Shown piece by piece: positions 55,921 through 64,000 of a DNA stretch of 64,000 bases. Origin of the DNA: Okapia johnstoni (taxonomy: Eukaryota; Chordata; Mammalia; Artiodactyla; Giraffidae); contig CM044313.1 of assembly GCA_024291935.2 (NCBI GenBank), positions 82,087,001 to 82,151,000 on the forward strand. Reading direction: 5' to 3'. Positions within the stretch are counted from its first letter, which is position 1; every line of letters begins with the position of its first letter. The position numbers were made by a program, and so were the translations under genes. The notes under the pieces are model-generated. The model did no database searches. It was not told the origin of the DNA and saw nothing but the letters and a program-made list of their open reading frames with translations.

Positions 55921-57260
55921 ATCAGTTCAGTTCAGTCACTCAGTCGTGTCCGACTCTTTGCGACCCCATGAATCGCAGCACGCTAGGCCTCTCTGTCCAT
56001 CACCAACTCCCAGAGTCTACCCAAACCCATGTCCATCGAGTCAGTGATGCCATCCAACCATCTCATCCTCTGTCGTCCCCTTCTCCTCCTGCCCCCAATC
56101 CTACACAGCATTAGGGTCTTTTCCAATGAGTCAACTCTTCGCATGAGGTGGCCAAAGTATTGGAGTTTCAGCTTCAACATCAGTCCTTCCAATGAACACC
56201 CAGGATTGATCTCCTTTAGGATGGACTGGTTGGATCTCCTTGCAGTCCAAGGGACTCTCAAGAGTCTTCTCCAACACCACAGTTCAAAAGCATCAATTCT
56301 GCGGCGCTCAGCTTTCTTCACCGTCCAAATCTCACATCCATACATGACCACTGCAAAAACCATAGCCTTGACTAGACGGACTTTTGTTGGTAAAGTAATG
56401 TTTCTGCTTTTAAATATGCTGTCTAAGTTGGCCATAACCTTCCTTCCAAGGAGTAAGCGTCTTGTAATTTCATGGCTGCAATCACCATCAGCAGTGATTC
56501 TGGAGCCCAAAAAAATAAAGTCTGACACTGTTTCCACTGTTTCCCCATCTATTTCTCATGAAGTGATGGGACCAGATGCCATGATCTTAGTTTTCTGAAT
56601 GTTGAGCTTTAAGCCAACTTTTTCACTCTCCTCTTTCACTTTTTCACTCTCCTCTTTCACTTTCATCAAGAGGCTCTTTAGTTCTTCTTCACTTTCTGCC
56701 ATAAGGGTGGTGTCATCTGCATATCTGAGGTTATTGATATTTCTACCAGCAATCTTGATTCCAGCTTGTGTTTCTTCCAGCCCAGTGTTTCTCATGATGT
56801 ATTCTGCATATAAGTTAAATAAGCAGGGTGACAATATACAGCCTTGATGTACTCCTTTTCCTATTGGGAACCAGTCTGTTGTTCCATGTCCAGTTCTAAC
56901 TATTGCTTCCTGACCTGCATACAGGTTTCTCAAGAGACAGGTCAGATGGTCTGGTATTCCCATCTCTTTCAGAATTTTCCACAGTTTCTTGTGATCCACA
57001 CAGTCAAAGGCTTTGGTATAGTCAATAAAGCAGAAATAGATGTTTTTCTGGAACTCTCTTGCTTTTTCGATGATCCAGTGGATATTGGCAATTTGATCTC
57101 TGGTTCCTCTGCCTTTTCTAAAACCAGCTTGAACATCTGGAAGTTCACGGTTCATGTATTGCTGAAACCTGGCTTGGAGAATTTTGAGCATTACTTTACT
57201 AGCATGTGAGATGAGTGCAGTTGTGCGGTAGTTTGAGCATTCTTTGGCATTGCCTCGTTC
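55921..57260 (-). mobile_element. BovB LINE 3' part, antisense, inside L2
   Basis: 3' end atcagttcagttcagtcact at the low coordinate. TSD caatctaga at 55912-55920 and 57261-57269. Among the better-preserved BovB copies here. Confidence 0.93.
55983..56537 (-). pseudogene. BovB RT C-terminal frame (184 aa)
   Basis: METVSDFIFLGSRITADGDC through FELWCWRRLLRVPWTARRSN to the element end. It is in the same frame as 56556-57263, separated by a single TGA. Confidence 0.9.
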
Positions 57261-57263
57261 CAA
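56556..57263 (-). pseudogene. BovB reverse transcriptase core (235 aa)
   Basis: DYTKAFDCVD at 81-90, HQGCILSP at 139-146 and YADD at 181-184 are intact. A 7-residue KVKEESE duplication lies at 201-214. The frame ends at one in-frame TGA. The endonuclease is absent, so it cannot act as a complete element. Confidence 0.92.
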
Positions 57264-57671
57264 TCTAGACTAGGAAGAACAAATATAAAGATCCTGAGAC
57301 TGGAGCAAACACTCAAAGGCTATCCTGAAGGCTTATGGCTAGAGGACAATGAGTCAAGAAGGGTGGGAAACTGGGGGTGGGCAGGGCCAGGTCTTGAGAG
57401 TGGCCTGTCATCCATGCGAGGAATTTGAATTTTATATAAGTGAGAAAGGATGCCCCTAGAGAGGGTTGAGCAGGGAATTGACTTGGGAATGGATTGATAT
57501 CTTTAAAACTTAATCTTTCCTGATTCAAAGGACAAGGTAGGGGCAGCAAGACCAGGTAGAAGGTTACTATAGTAGCTCGAGGAGAAACAGAGTGGTTAGG
57601 ATTGAGTGGTAGTGGTAGGGGTGGTTAGAAATAATCATATTTAGGGAATAGTTTGAAGGTAGAATCAACAA

Positions 57672-57892
57672 GGGGCTTCCCTGATGACTCAGTGTTAAAG
57701 ATTCCACCTGCCAATGCAGGAGACGTGGGTTCGATCCCTGGATCTCAAAGATCCCCTGGAGAAGGAAATGGCAATCGATACTCCAGTATTCTTGCTTGTC
57801 AAATCCCATGGACAGAGGAGCCTGGCAAGCTACAGTCCATGAGATCGCAAAAAGTCAGACATGACTTAACAACTAAACAACAACAACAAATT
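57672..57892 (+). mobile_element. Bov-tA SINE inside L2
   Basis: ggggcttccctgatgactca to catgacttaacaactaaaca. Confidence 0.9.
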
Positions 57893-57989
57893 GTCATCAG
57901 GACTCAGTAAGCATTTGAATGTGGAGACTGAAGAAAGAAGAATCAAGGACAACCTCCTGAGCTGGAAAGAGTGAAGTGGGTATAAGTTT

Positions 57990-58185
57990 TGTTGTTTTTT
58001 TTTTTAGTTTATTTATCTATTTTTTAACTTTACAATATTGTATTTGTTTTGCTATACATTGACATGAATCTGCCATGGGTGTACATGTGTTCCCCTTCCA
58101 GAACCCCCCTCCCACCTCCCTTCCCATCCCATCCCTCTGGCATCCTGAGGTCTATTTTATACATGGCAATCCAATATTCACCCTA
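57990..58185 (-). mobile_element. Ruminant L1 3' UTR, antisense, inside L2
   Basis: T run, aactttacaatattgtattt, atgaatctgccatgggtgta, ccatcccatccctctggca. Confidence 0.8.
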
Positions 58186-58378
58186 TTGCCCATCATTTAT
58201 ATGAGAATGTCCTGAACATTGGCTGTGCAAGTCAGGAGAAAGGCCAGAGCTGAAGGTATGAACCTGGATGAGCTTGAAGTTATCAAGTATAACTTCAAGA
58301 AAGTATAGTGAGAGAAAGGATCTGAGGATGGAGTCCAATATGTCTGGAATCCACAATTTGGAAGATACCTTGAGAAAT

Positions 58379-58511
58379 ATGGAGAAGGGAATGACTACCT
58401 ACTCCGCTCTTCTTGCTTGGAGCATTCCATGAACTGAGGAACCTGGTGGGCTACAATCCATGGGGTCTCAAAAAGTTGAACACAACTGAATGACTAACAT
58501 TTTCACTTATC
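58379..58511 (+). mobile_element. BovA-type SINE fragment
   Basis: ggagaagggaatgactacct to caactgaatgactaacattt. TSD-like cttgagaaat (58369-58378) and tttgagaaat (58512-58521). Confidence 0.85.
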
Positions 58512-58521
58512 TTTGAGAAAT

Positions 58522-58928
58522 GATTGGACTATAAGGAAAGTTGAAGGCCAAAGAATTGATGCTTTTGAATTGTGGTGTTGGAGAAGACTCTTGAGAATCC
58601 CCTGGACTGTAAGGAGATCCAACCAGTCCATCCTAAAGGAGATCAGTCCTGGGTGTTCATTGGAAGGACTGATGTTGAAGCTGAAACTCCAATGCTTTGG
58701 CCACCTGATGCGAAGAACTGACTCATTGGAAGAGACCCTGATGCTGGGAAAGATTGAAGGCAGGAGGAAAAGGGGATGACAGAGGATGAGATGGTTGAAT
58801 GGCATCACTGACTCAATGGACATGAGTTTGAGCAAACTCTGGGAGTTGGTGATGGACGGGGAAGCCTGGCATGCTGCAGTCCATGGGGTCGCAAAGAGTT
58901 GGACACGACTGTGTGACTGAACAGAATG
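58522..58928 (+). mobile_element. BovB 3' fragment
   Basis: ggccaaagaattgatgcttt to ggacacgactgtgtgactga. Frame 58513-58779 is the RT C-terminus (FELWCWRRLLRIPW). Confidence 0.9.
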
Positions 58929-59334
58929 ATGCATCCATGTTCTTGAGGGCAGCAGCCGTGTCATAATCAGCTTGGTCACCCTTCCATATTTTGCTTAAGC
59001 TTGATGTCTGGCCCCTAAGTAGGAGTGTGTCTCAATTGAGGCTTCAGCTCTGAACCTGAAGGAATAAGGCCAAATCAGGCTTGAGTTACAGCCAGAAACC
59101 AGGAGTGAGCTGACAATTTACTTTGAATTGTGTGTGGGTTTGCAAAAGTTCTGTGGCCAGGATGTCAATTATGTTGTGTGGGAGGAGGAAGATAGTGATT
59201 AAAATTTCCTAGCATTTGAAATTTTCAACTATCTTTTGAGTGAACCTCTAAGTTCTTAAAATAAATCTTTCACAGTTGCTGGGATAGAAATAATCACTAT
59301 AATTAAATTGTGCTGGTCACACCATAATTTTAAA
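58929..59334. other. Unassigned sequence
   Basis: Nothing recognised in about 400 bases. Confidence 0.35.
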
Positions 59335-60050
59335 AATCTTTTTATTTACGGAGAATTTCTAACATACACAAAAGTAGACCAAATAGTATACTTCAACGTG
59401 CCTATCACCTATCCTAAATCCATCAATCCTGCCCCATCCACACTTTGGTACACTTCCTCTACCCGTAAATTATTTTGAAGCAAATCTCAGGCTTGACATT
59501 ATTTTATTCATAAATGTTTGACTACATTTCTTTAAAAGATGCTTATTTTTTGTGTGTGGCAGAGCCATGTGGCTTGCAGAATCTTAGTTCCCCAATCAGG
59601 GATTGAACCCTGGCCCTAACAGTGAAAGCACCAAGTGCTAACTACTGGACCACTGAGGAATTCCCAAAAGACACATTTTTAAAACATAACCACAACACAA
59701 TTATCACATTTGAAAAAAAATCCTTTATAGTGTCAAATGTCCTGTCAGTGTTTAAATTTTCACTTGTCTCCTAAATGCTATGAATTTTTCTTTTTTCGTT
59801 TTGTGGAGTTTTTCTTTTTTAGTGGAATCTAAATAATACCCACACATTGCAAATGGTTGCTTTTTTAAAATCTCTTTTAATCATAGGTTTTCCCTCCACT
59901 TCTTTTTATTACACTTGCTATTTATCTGTTGAAGTAACAAGGTTGTTTATCCTGAATAGTTTCCAATAATCATACATTTTGCATCATATGGTTATAAATA
60001 TCTTCCTGTGTCCTCTGTAGTCTCTATAACTGGTAGTTGGAATAAGATTT
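59335..60050 (-). mobile_element. Old L1M, antisense, split by a SINE
   Basis: ttattttgaagcaaatctca, aaacataaccacaacacaat, gtgtcaaatgtcctgtcagt, ttgttgaagtaacaaggttg-type wording (here ctgttgaagtaacaaggttg). Confidence 0.7.
59544..59664 (-). mobile_element. CHR-type SINE inside L1
   Basis: cagaatcttagttccccaat, ggaccactgaggaattccc. TSD-like aaaagatgc and aaaagacac. Confidence 0.88.
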
Positions 60051-60063
60051 TTTTTTTTTAATA

Positions 60064-60615
60064 CAGGCATCCCTCAGTATCTGTCAGGGACCCAGTTCTA
60101 GGACCCCTGAAGTTACCAAAATCCTCCAATGCTCAAGTCTCTTATACAAAATGGTGTAGTATTTGCATATAACCTATGCATGTTAGTGCATGCTAAATTG
60201 CTTCAGTCATGTACGACTCTTTGTGATCCTATGTACTATATCCCACCAGGCTCCTCTCTCCATGTGATTCTCTAGGCAAAAATACTGTAGTGGGTTGCCA
60301 TGCCCTCCAGGGGATCTTCCCAACCCAGGGATTGAGCCCTTTAAATTTTAAGTCATCTCTAGATTACTTATAATACCAATTAACTTATAATGATGAATAC
60401 AATGTAAATGCTATGTAAATAGCTGTGTATGTGCAGCAAATTGAAGTTTTGCTTTGGGAATCCTTTTTCTCACATTAGATCAAATGTTTAATAAAATGGT
60501 TCTGTTGATCAGTTTTTGATCAGATTGTTTTCTGATATGGAACTGTCTAAATATCTTCTATCCATAGTTAATTGAATCTGTGGACTTGCAACTTGCAGCT
60601 ACAGAGGGCTGGCTG
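60064..60615. mobile_element. MER2-like (Tigger) DNA transposon split by a SINE
   Basis: Left end caggcatccctcagtatctg, right end cagagggctggctg, roughly inverted to each other, each flanked by TA (60062-60063, 60616-60617), the TA target of Tc1/mariner-type elements. Confidence 0.75.
60182..60338 (-). mobile_element. Bov-tA SINE, head-truncated, in MER2
   Basis: gcatgctaaattgcttcagt to cccaacccagggattgagcc; the head beyond this is lost. Confidence 0.85.
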
Positions 60616-60696
60616 TACACAAACACAAGTAATAATAGAAAAGAACCAAAAAGAAAGTATAATTTCCTCAAAGTTTACCACTTTTAAACCTCTTTT

Positions 60697-60811
60697 TTTT
60701 TTTTTGCCACACCCCTCAGTGTGTGGGGTCTTAGTTCCCCAACCAAGGATTGAACTCATGCCCTCTGCATTGGAAGGCAGAGTCTTAACTACTGGATCAC
60801 TGGGGAAGTCC
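60697..60811 (-). mobile_element. CHR-type SINE, antisense
   Basis: gggtcttagttccccaacca, ctggatcactggggaagtcc. TSD-like ttaaacctctttt and ctaaacttctttt. Confidence 0.88.
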
Positions 60812-61028
60812 CTAAACTTCTTTTTCAATAGTAAAGAGTAAAAATGGAAGTTCTCCCTTCCCATCCTGGAATCCTATCCCTCAAGACTAATCCCAGGTAA
60901 CAATTTGGGGCTGGAAGGACATAGTTCAAATTAAAAAATGAAGAAAAAATTTTAAGTGTGTTGGTTAATGTATGTGTCAACTTGACTGGCTGTTGGGTGC
61001 CCAGATATTTGGTCAAAACTTTTTCTGT

Positions 61029-61255
61029 GGCTTCCCTGGTGGTCCAGTGTCCAAGACTCCACAATCCCAATGCAAGGGGCCTAGATTCCATTCCTGGTCA
61101 GGGAACTAGATCCCACGTGCCACGACTAAGAGTTCGTGTGCCACAACTAAAGATCTCGCATGTCACAATGTAGAAGGAAGATCCCGAGTACTGCAACTAA
61201 AGCCTGGAGCAGCCAAATAAATTTTAAAAACTAAAAATAAATATTAAAAAAATGT
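61029..61255 (+). mobile_element. CHR-type SINE inside MLT2
   Basis: ggcttccctggtggtccagt, ggtcagggaactagatccca and an AT-rich tail. Confidence 0.88.
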
Positions 61256-61708
61256 TGTTCTGAGTCTGTCTGCAATGGTGTTTTTGGATGAGATTAACAA
61301 TTCAATCCATGGACTGAGTAAAGTAGATTGCATTCCTTAATGTGGGTGGGGCTCATCCTATCCAAGGTCTTGAAAAAAACAAAAAGATTGGCCCACTCTG
61401 GAATGAAAGGGTACTCGTCTTGCCTGATGTCTTGCTAGGTCATTAGTCTTTCTAACCTTTGGACCCAGAATGAAACATTCGCCCCTCCTGGGTCCTAAAC
61501 TTGCCAACTTTTGGACTAGAACTTACACCATCAGCTCTCCTGTTTCCCAAGCCTTTGGATCTCTCCAGGAGCTACACGTCAGCCCTTCTGGGCCCCCAGC
61601 TTGTTGACTACAGGTCTTGGGACTTCTTACCTTCCCAACTGTATAAGTCAATTCCTCATACATATACAATATATATTATATTAATATATAATGTATATCT
61701 ATTATATG

Positions 61709-62050
61709 GGCTTACCTGGTAGCTCAGCTCGTAAAGAATCCGCCTGCAATGCAGGAGACCCCGGTTCGATTCCTGGGTTGGGAAGATCTGCTGGAGAAGG
61801 GATAGGCTACCCACTCAGTATTCTTGGGCTTCCCTGGTGGCTCAGACAGTAAAGAATCCACCTGCAATGCAGGAGACCTGGGTTCAGTCCCTGGGTTGGG
61901 AAGATCCCCTGGAGAAGGGAAGATCCCCTGGAGGAGGAAACGGCTACCCACTCCAGTATTCTGGCATAGAGAATTCCATGGACAGAGAAGCCTGGCAGGC
62001 CATAGTCCATGGGGTCGCAAAGAGTCAGACATGACTGAGTGACTTTCACT
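61709..62050 (+). mobile_element. Bov-tA SINE with complete duplicated head
   Basis: A first full head (gggcttacctggtagctcag) runs to acccactcagtattctt, then a second gggcttccctggtggctcag starts at 61828, with a further gaagatcccctggag repeat before the BovA end. Confidence 0.92.
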
Positions 62051-62119
62051 CACATATTATATACATGTATTCTGTTTTTATATTCTGGTTCTGGCTCTCT
62101 GAAGCCCTAATACAGAAGA

Positions 62120-62465
62120 CTAAGTGGAGGTGATAGAATGTGAGCTAGGCCATGAAGGGTTGCTGACATTTAAATGGCTAAAGACAAAGGGAAAGGATAA
62201 CAAAGTGGAAACATCTAGAATATGTATCTGTTGAATGGGTCTTGGTGGGGACATGGGGCAGACTGCAGCCAAGACTCGGGGTTGTTGAGTTATGCAGGGT
62301 TTTGGAGGCCAGGGTAAGGAATATGTATACAGTCCTACAGGCAAGCAAGAACCATAGTCCAAGATAAGAGGCAAGTGTTGAAGAAATCTGATGTGTAAGA
62401 AAAACAGTTGAAAGCAGTAGCAGTTGCTGGACAAGCTCCATTGTGGAATTCTGAAGGAACTCAAT
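62120..62465 (-). mobile_element. Possible L2 fragment, antisense
   Basis: gtgagctaggccatgaaggg, gcagggttttggaggccagg are L2-like but heavily diverged. Confidence 0.35.
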
Positions 62466-62520
62466 ATTCTCATTATCAGCCTGGTGTCAGAACATGGTGC
62501 TGAAAGCGTTTACCTTAGAT

Positions 62521-62613
62521 TGGGACTCAAACCCATGTGCTGGGACTTGAACCCAGCCAAAACTCTGCTTGGGACTTGAACCCATATGGCTGGGACTCAA
62601 ACCCAGCCAAAAC
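62521..62613 (-). repeat. Four-fold B-box-like tandem
   Basis: tgggactcaaaccca and tgggacttgaaccca units start at 62521, 62541, 62570 and 62591. The minus strand carries four GGTTYRAGTCC motifs. Confidence 0.8.
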
Positions 62614-62639
62614 CCACAGTACCTGGTTTCAGGACCTAA

Positions 62640-63305
62640 TGAAGCTCAGGTTCTTGATGTCTCATCACAGAAAGAATTCAGTAAGAGACAAAGTGATAGA
62701 TAAGAAGTGAATTTATTCAGATACAGAGAGAAGCACACACCACAGACAGAGTGTGGGTCATCGCAGAGGGTGAATGCGCAGCGAAATTTGTGGTTAGTTT
62801 TTACAGGCTGATAGACTTCCCTGGTGGCTCAGATGGTAAAGCATCTGCCTACAATGCAGGAGACCCAGGTTCAATCCCTGAGTCAGGAAGATCTCCTGGA
62901 GAAGGAAATGGCAACCCACTCTAGTATTCTTGCCTGGAAAATCCCATGGACGGAGGAGCCTCGTGGGCTACAGTCCAAAGGGTCGCAAAGAGTCGGACAC
63001 TCACTGAGTGACTTCACTTCACTTTACAGGCTGGGTGATGTCATATGCTAATAAGTGGGAGGATTATTCCAACTATTTTGGGGAAGGGGCGGAGATTTCC
63101 AGGATTCGGCCACCACCCACTCCTTGGTCTTTTAACAGGCCTTGGAAACTTCATGGTACCTCTGGTGTGTCATTTTACTTGATTGAGGATCAAGGTCTAG
63201 TCTTATCTGCTCTCTTGGTCCCTTTGATTTCAATCAGTTCATGTTGTGTCCTGGGCTATGTCATTCTTTCAAAAGTTGTGCCCTGCCCTTTTCCCTCCTG
63301 TTACA
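62640..63305 (-). mobile_element. ERV LTR, antisense, split by a SINE
   Basis: Minus strand starts TGTAACAGGAGGG at 63305, carries ggcggagatttccaggat on plus near 63090, and has AATAAA at 62712-62717. The Bov-tA 62811-63022 interrupts it. No gag, pol or env adjacent. Confidence 0.65.
62811..63022 (+). mobile_element. Bov-tA SINE inside the ERV LTR
   Basis: acttccctggtggctcagat to actgagtgacttcacttcac. TSD tttacaggctg at 62800-62810 and 63023-63033. Confidence 0.93.
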
Positions 63306-63590
63306 GTACCTTTAAAAACCAAATTGGGGAGCCCTCCAAAAGAGAGGTGCAGAGCATGCATCATTTACCTCGACACAATCACACCCTAACTTTCTCACAC
63401 TTTCTCCTGTTCACCATCCCATTTAGCTCTCTGTTTCTCATCCTTGAAATGTACCTGTGTGTGTGTCTCCTTGACTACTAATGCATTTTCATTGCTGCCC
63501 TTGCTCAAAGAGTTGGCTTCAGGTCTATATTTATCTGCCTGACTTATGTAAGAGGCAATATGAGGTATAGGATGTAGCTCTGGAGCCATA
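63306..63590. other. Unassigned sequence
   Basis: Nothing recognised; ends in the left TSD of the BovB. Confidence 0.35.
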
Positions 63591-63881
63591 GCATTGTTCA
63601 CTAAGTTGTGTCCAATTCTTTGTGACCCCGTGGACTACAGCACACCAGGCTTCCCTGTCCTTCACTGCCTCCCAGAATTTGCTCAAATTCACTTCCACTG
63701 AGTTGGTGATGGTATCCAATCATCTCATCTTCTGCTGCCCTCTTCTGCCCTCAATCTTTCCCACCATCGGGGTCTTTTCCAATGAGTCGGCTCTTCGCAT
63801 CATGTAGCCAAAGTACTGGAACTTCAGCTTCAGCATCAGTCCTTCCAATGAATATTCAGGATTGATTTTCTTTAGAACTGA
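63591..63881 (-). mobile_element. BovB 3' fragment, antisense
   Basis: gttcactaagttgtgtccaa to gattttctttagaactga. Perfect 11-base TSD ctggagccata at 63580-63590 and 63882-63892. Confidence 0.93.
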
Positions 63882-63930
63882 CTGGAGCCATACTGGCAAC
63901 ATTTAAAACCCAGACTTGCCTCTTTAAATG

Positions 63931-64000
63931 GAGAAGGCAGTGGCACCCCACTCCAGTACTCTTGCCTGGAAAACCCCATGGACGGAGGAGCCTGATGGGC
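63931..64000 (+). mobile_element. BovA-type SINE, cut by the window end
   Basis: ggagaaggcagtggcacccc onward. Probably a Bov-A2 continuing past the window. Confidence 0.88.

Larger units (their letters stand above)
55316..58368 (-). mobile_element. L2 LINE, antisense, cut by younger insertions
   Basis: Pieces 55316-55349, 55627-55920, 57261-57671, 57893-57989 and 58186-58368 read in order as the complement of L2 (ttcattcatttagcagatac; aaacagacaaatgctcatcc; gaatttgaattttatataag). Confidence 0.65.
60957..62114 (+). mobile_element. MLT2-type (ERVL) LTR with two SINE insertions
   Basis: tgtgttggttaatgtatgtg start, gtgggtggggctcatcctat, then tctgaagccctaatacag end. CHR (61029-61255) and a double-headed Bov-tA (61709-62050) interrupt it. 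Confidence 0.75.

Noticed and set aside
61709..61780. tRNA-Glu gene
   Set aside because: The tRNA-like words are the head of a Bov-tA SINE, repeated across the window.
1..64000. CRISPR-like array from evenly repeated short words
   Set aside because: The repeats are dispersed SINE and BovB words with irregular spacing and TSDs, in a mammalian genome.

Overview
The window reads as intergenic or deep-intronic DNA from a bovid ruminant (cattle, sheep, goat, buffalo or a relative). The diagnosis rests on its repeats. BovB (RTE-type) LINE copies, Bov-tA SINEs (a tRNA-Glu-like head joined to the BovB-derived BovA tail), one Bov-A2 dimer, and the older cetartiodactyl CHR SINEs all occur many times. 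The species cannot be fixed from the sequence alone. No host protein-coding gene, intact exon chain, rRNA gene, complete tRNA gene or CRISPR array was found. The long open frames are either BovB endonuclease/reverse-transcriptase remnants or chance frames.

Layout. 1-8 kb: an antisense MLT2-type (ERVL) LTR, MIR, L1 3' ends, CHR SINEs, a BovB 3' end with target-site duplication (TSD), and a palindromic mariner split by a CHR-1 SINE. 8-18 kb: SINE-rich DNA with single-copy stretches and an MLT1-like LTR split by a Bov-tA. 18-30 kb: an inverted pair of BovB fragments, L2 and L1 pieces, a MER5A, and a 1.85-kb antisense BovB. 30-40 kb: the largest share of single-copy DNA, including a strong CTCF-like motif near 38.49 kb, plus an L1 carrying a Z-DNA-type run, a tRNA-Cys-like half molecule, MLT2 and MLT1 LTRs and an ERV1-type LTR. 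40-45 kb: a 131-bp inverted repeat and a stack of L1 sequence invaded by Bov-tA, BovB and MLT2. 46-53 kb: two related antisense LTRs, one of them split by a 3.4-kb BovB whose 5' part is inverted. 55-58.4 kb: one ancient L2 cut by five younger insertions. 58-64 kb: L1, a Tigger/MER2 element, an MLT2 LTR carrying two SINEs, an antisense ERV LTR and a final BovB fragment.

The sequence mostly records repeated retrotransposition. BovB supplies the machinery, and the Bov-tA and Bov-A2 SINEs share its 3' end, so they are presumed to use it. Many insertions still show TSDs, so nesting order can be read directly. The best leads are the BovB with an inverted 5' segment and shared TSD, the 131-bp inverted repeat, the CTCF-like site, the tRNA-Cys half and the B-box-like tandem beside an ERV LTR. 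I found nothing that qualifies as a new defence, metabolic or mobile system. All repeat-family names come from recognised consensus wording, not from a database search.
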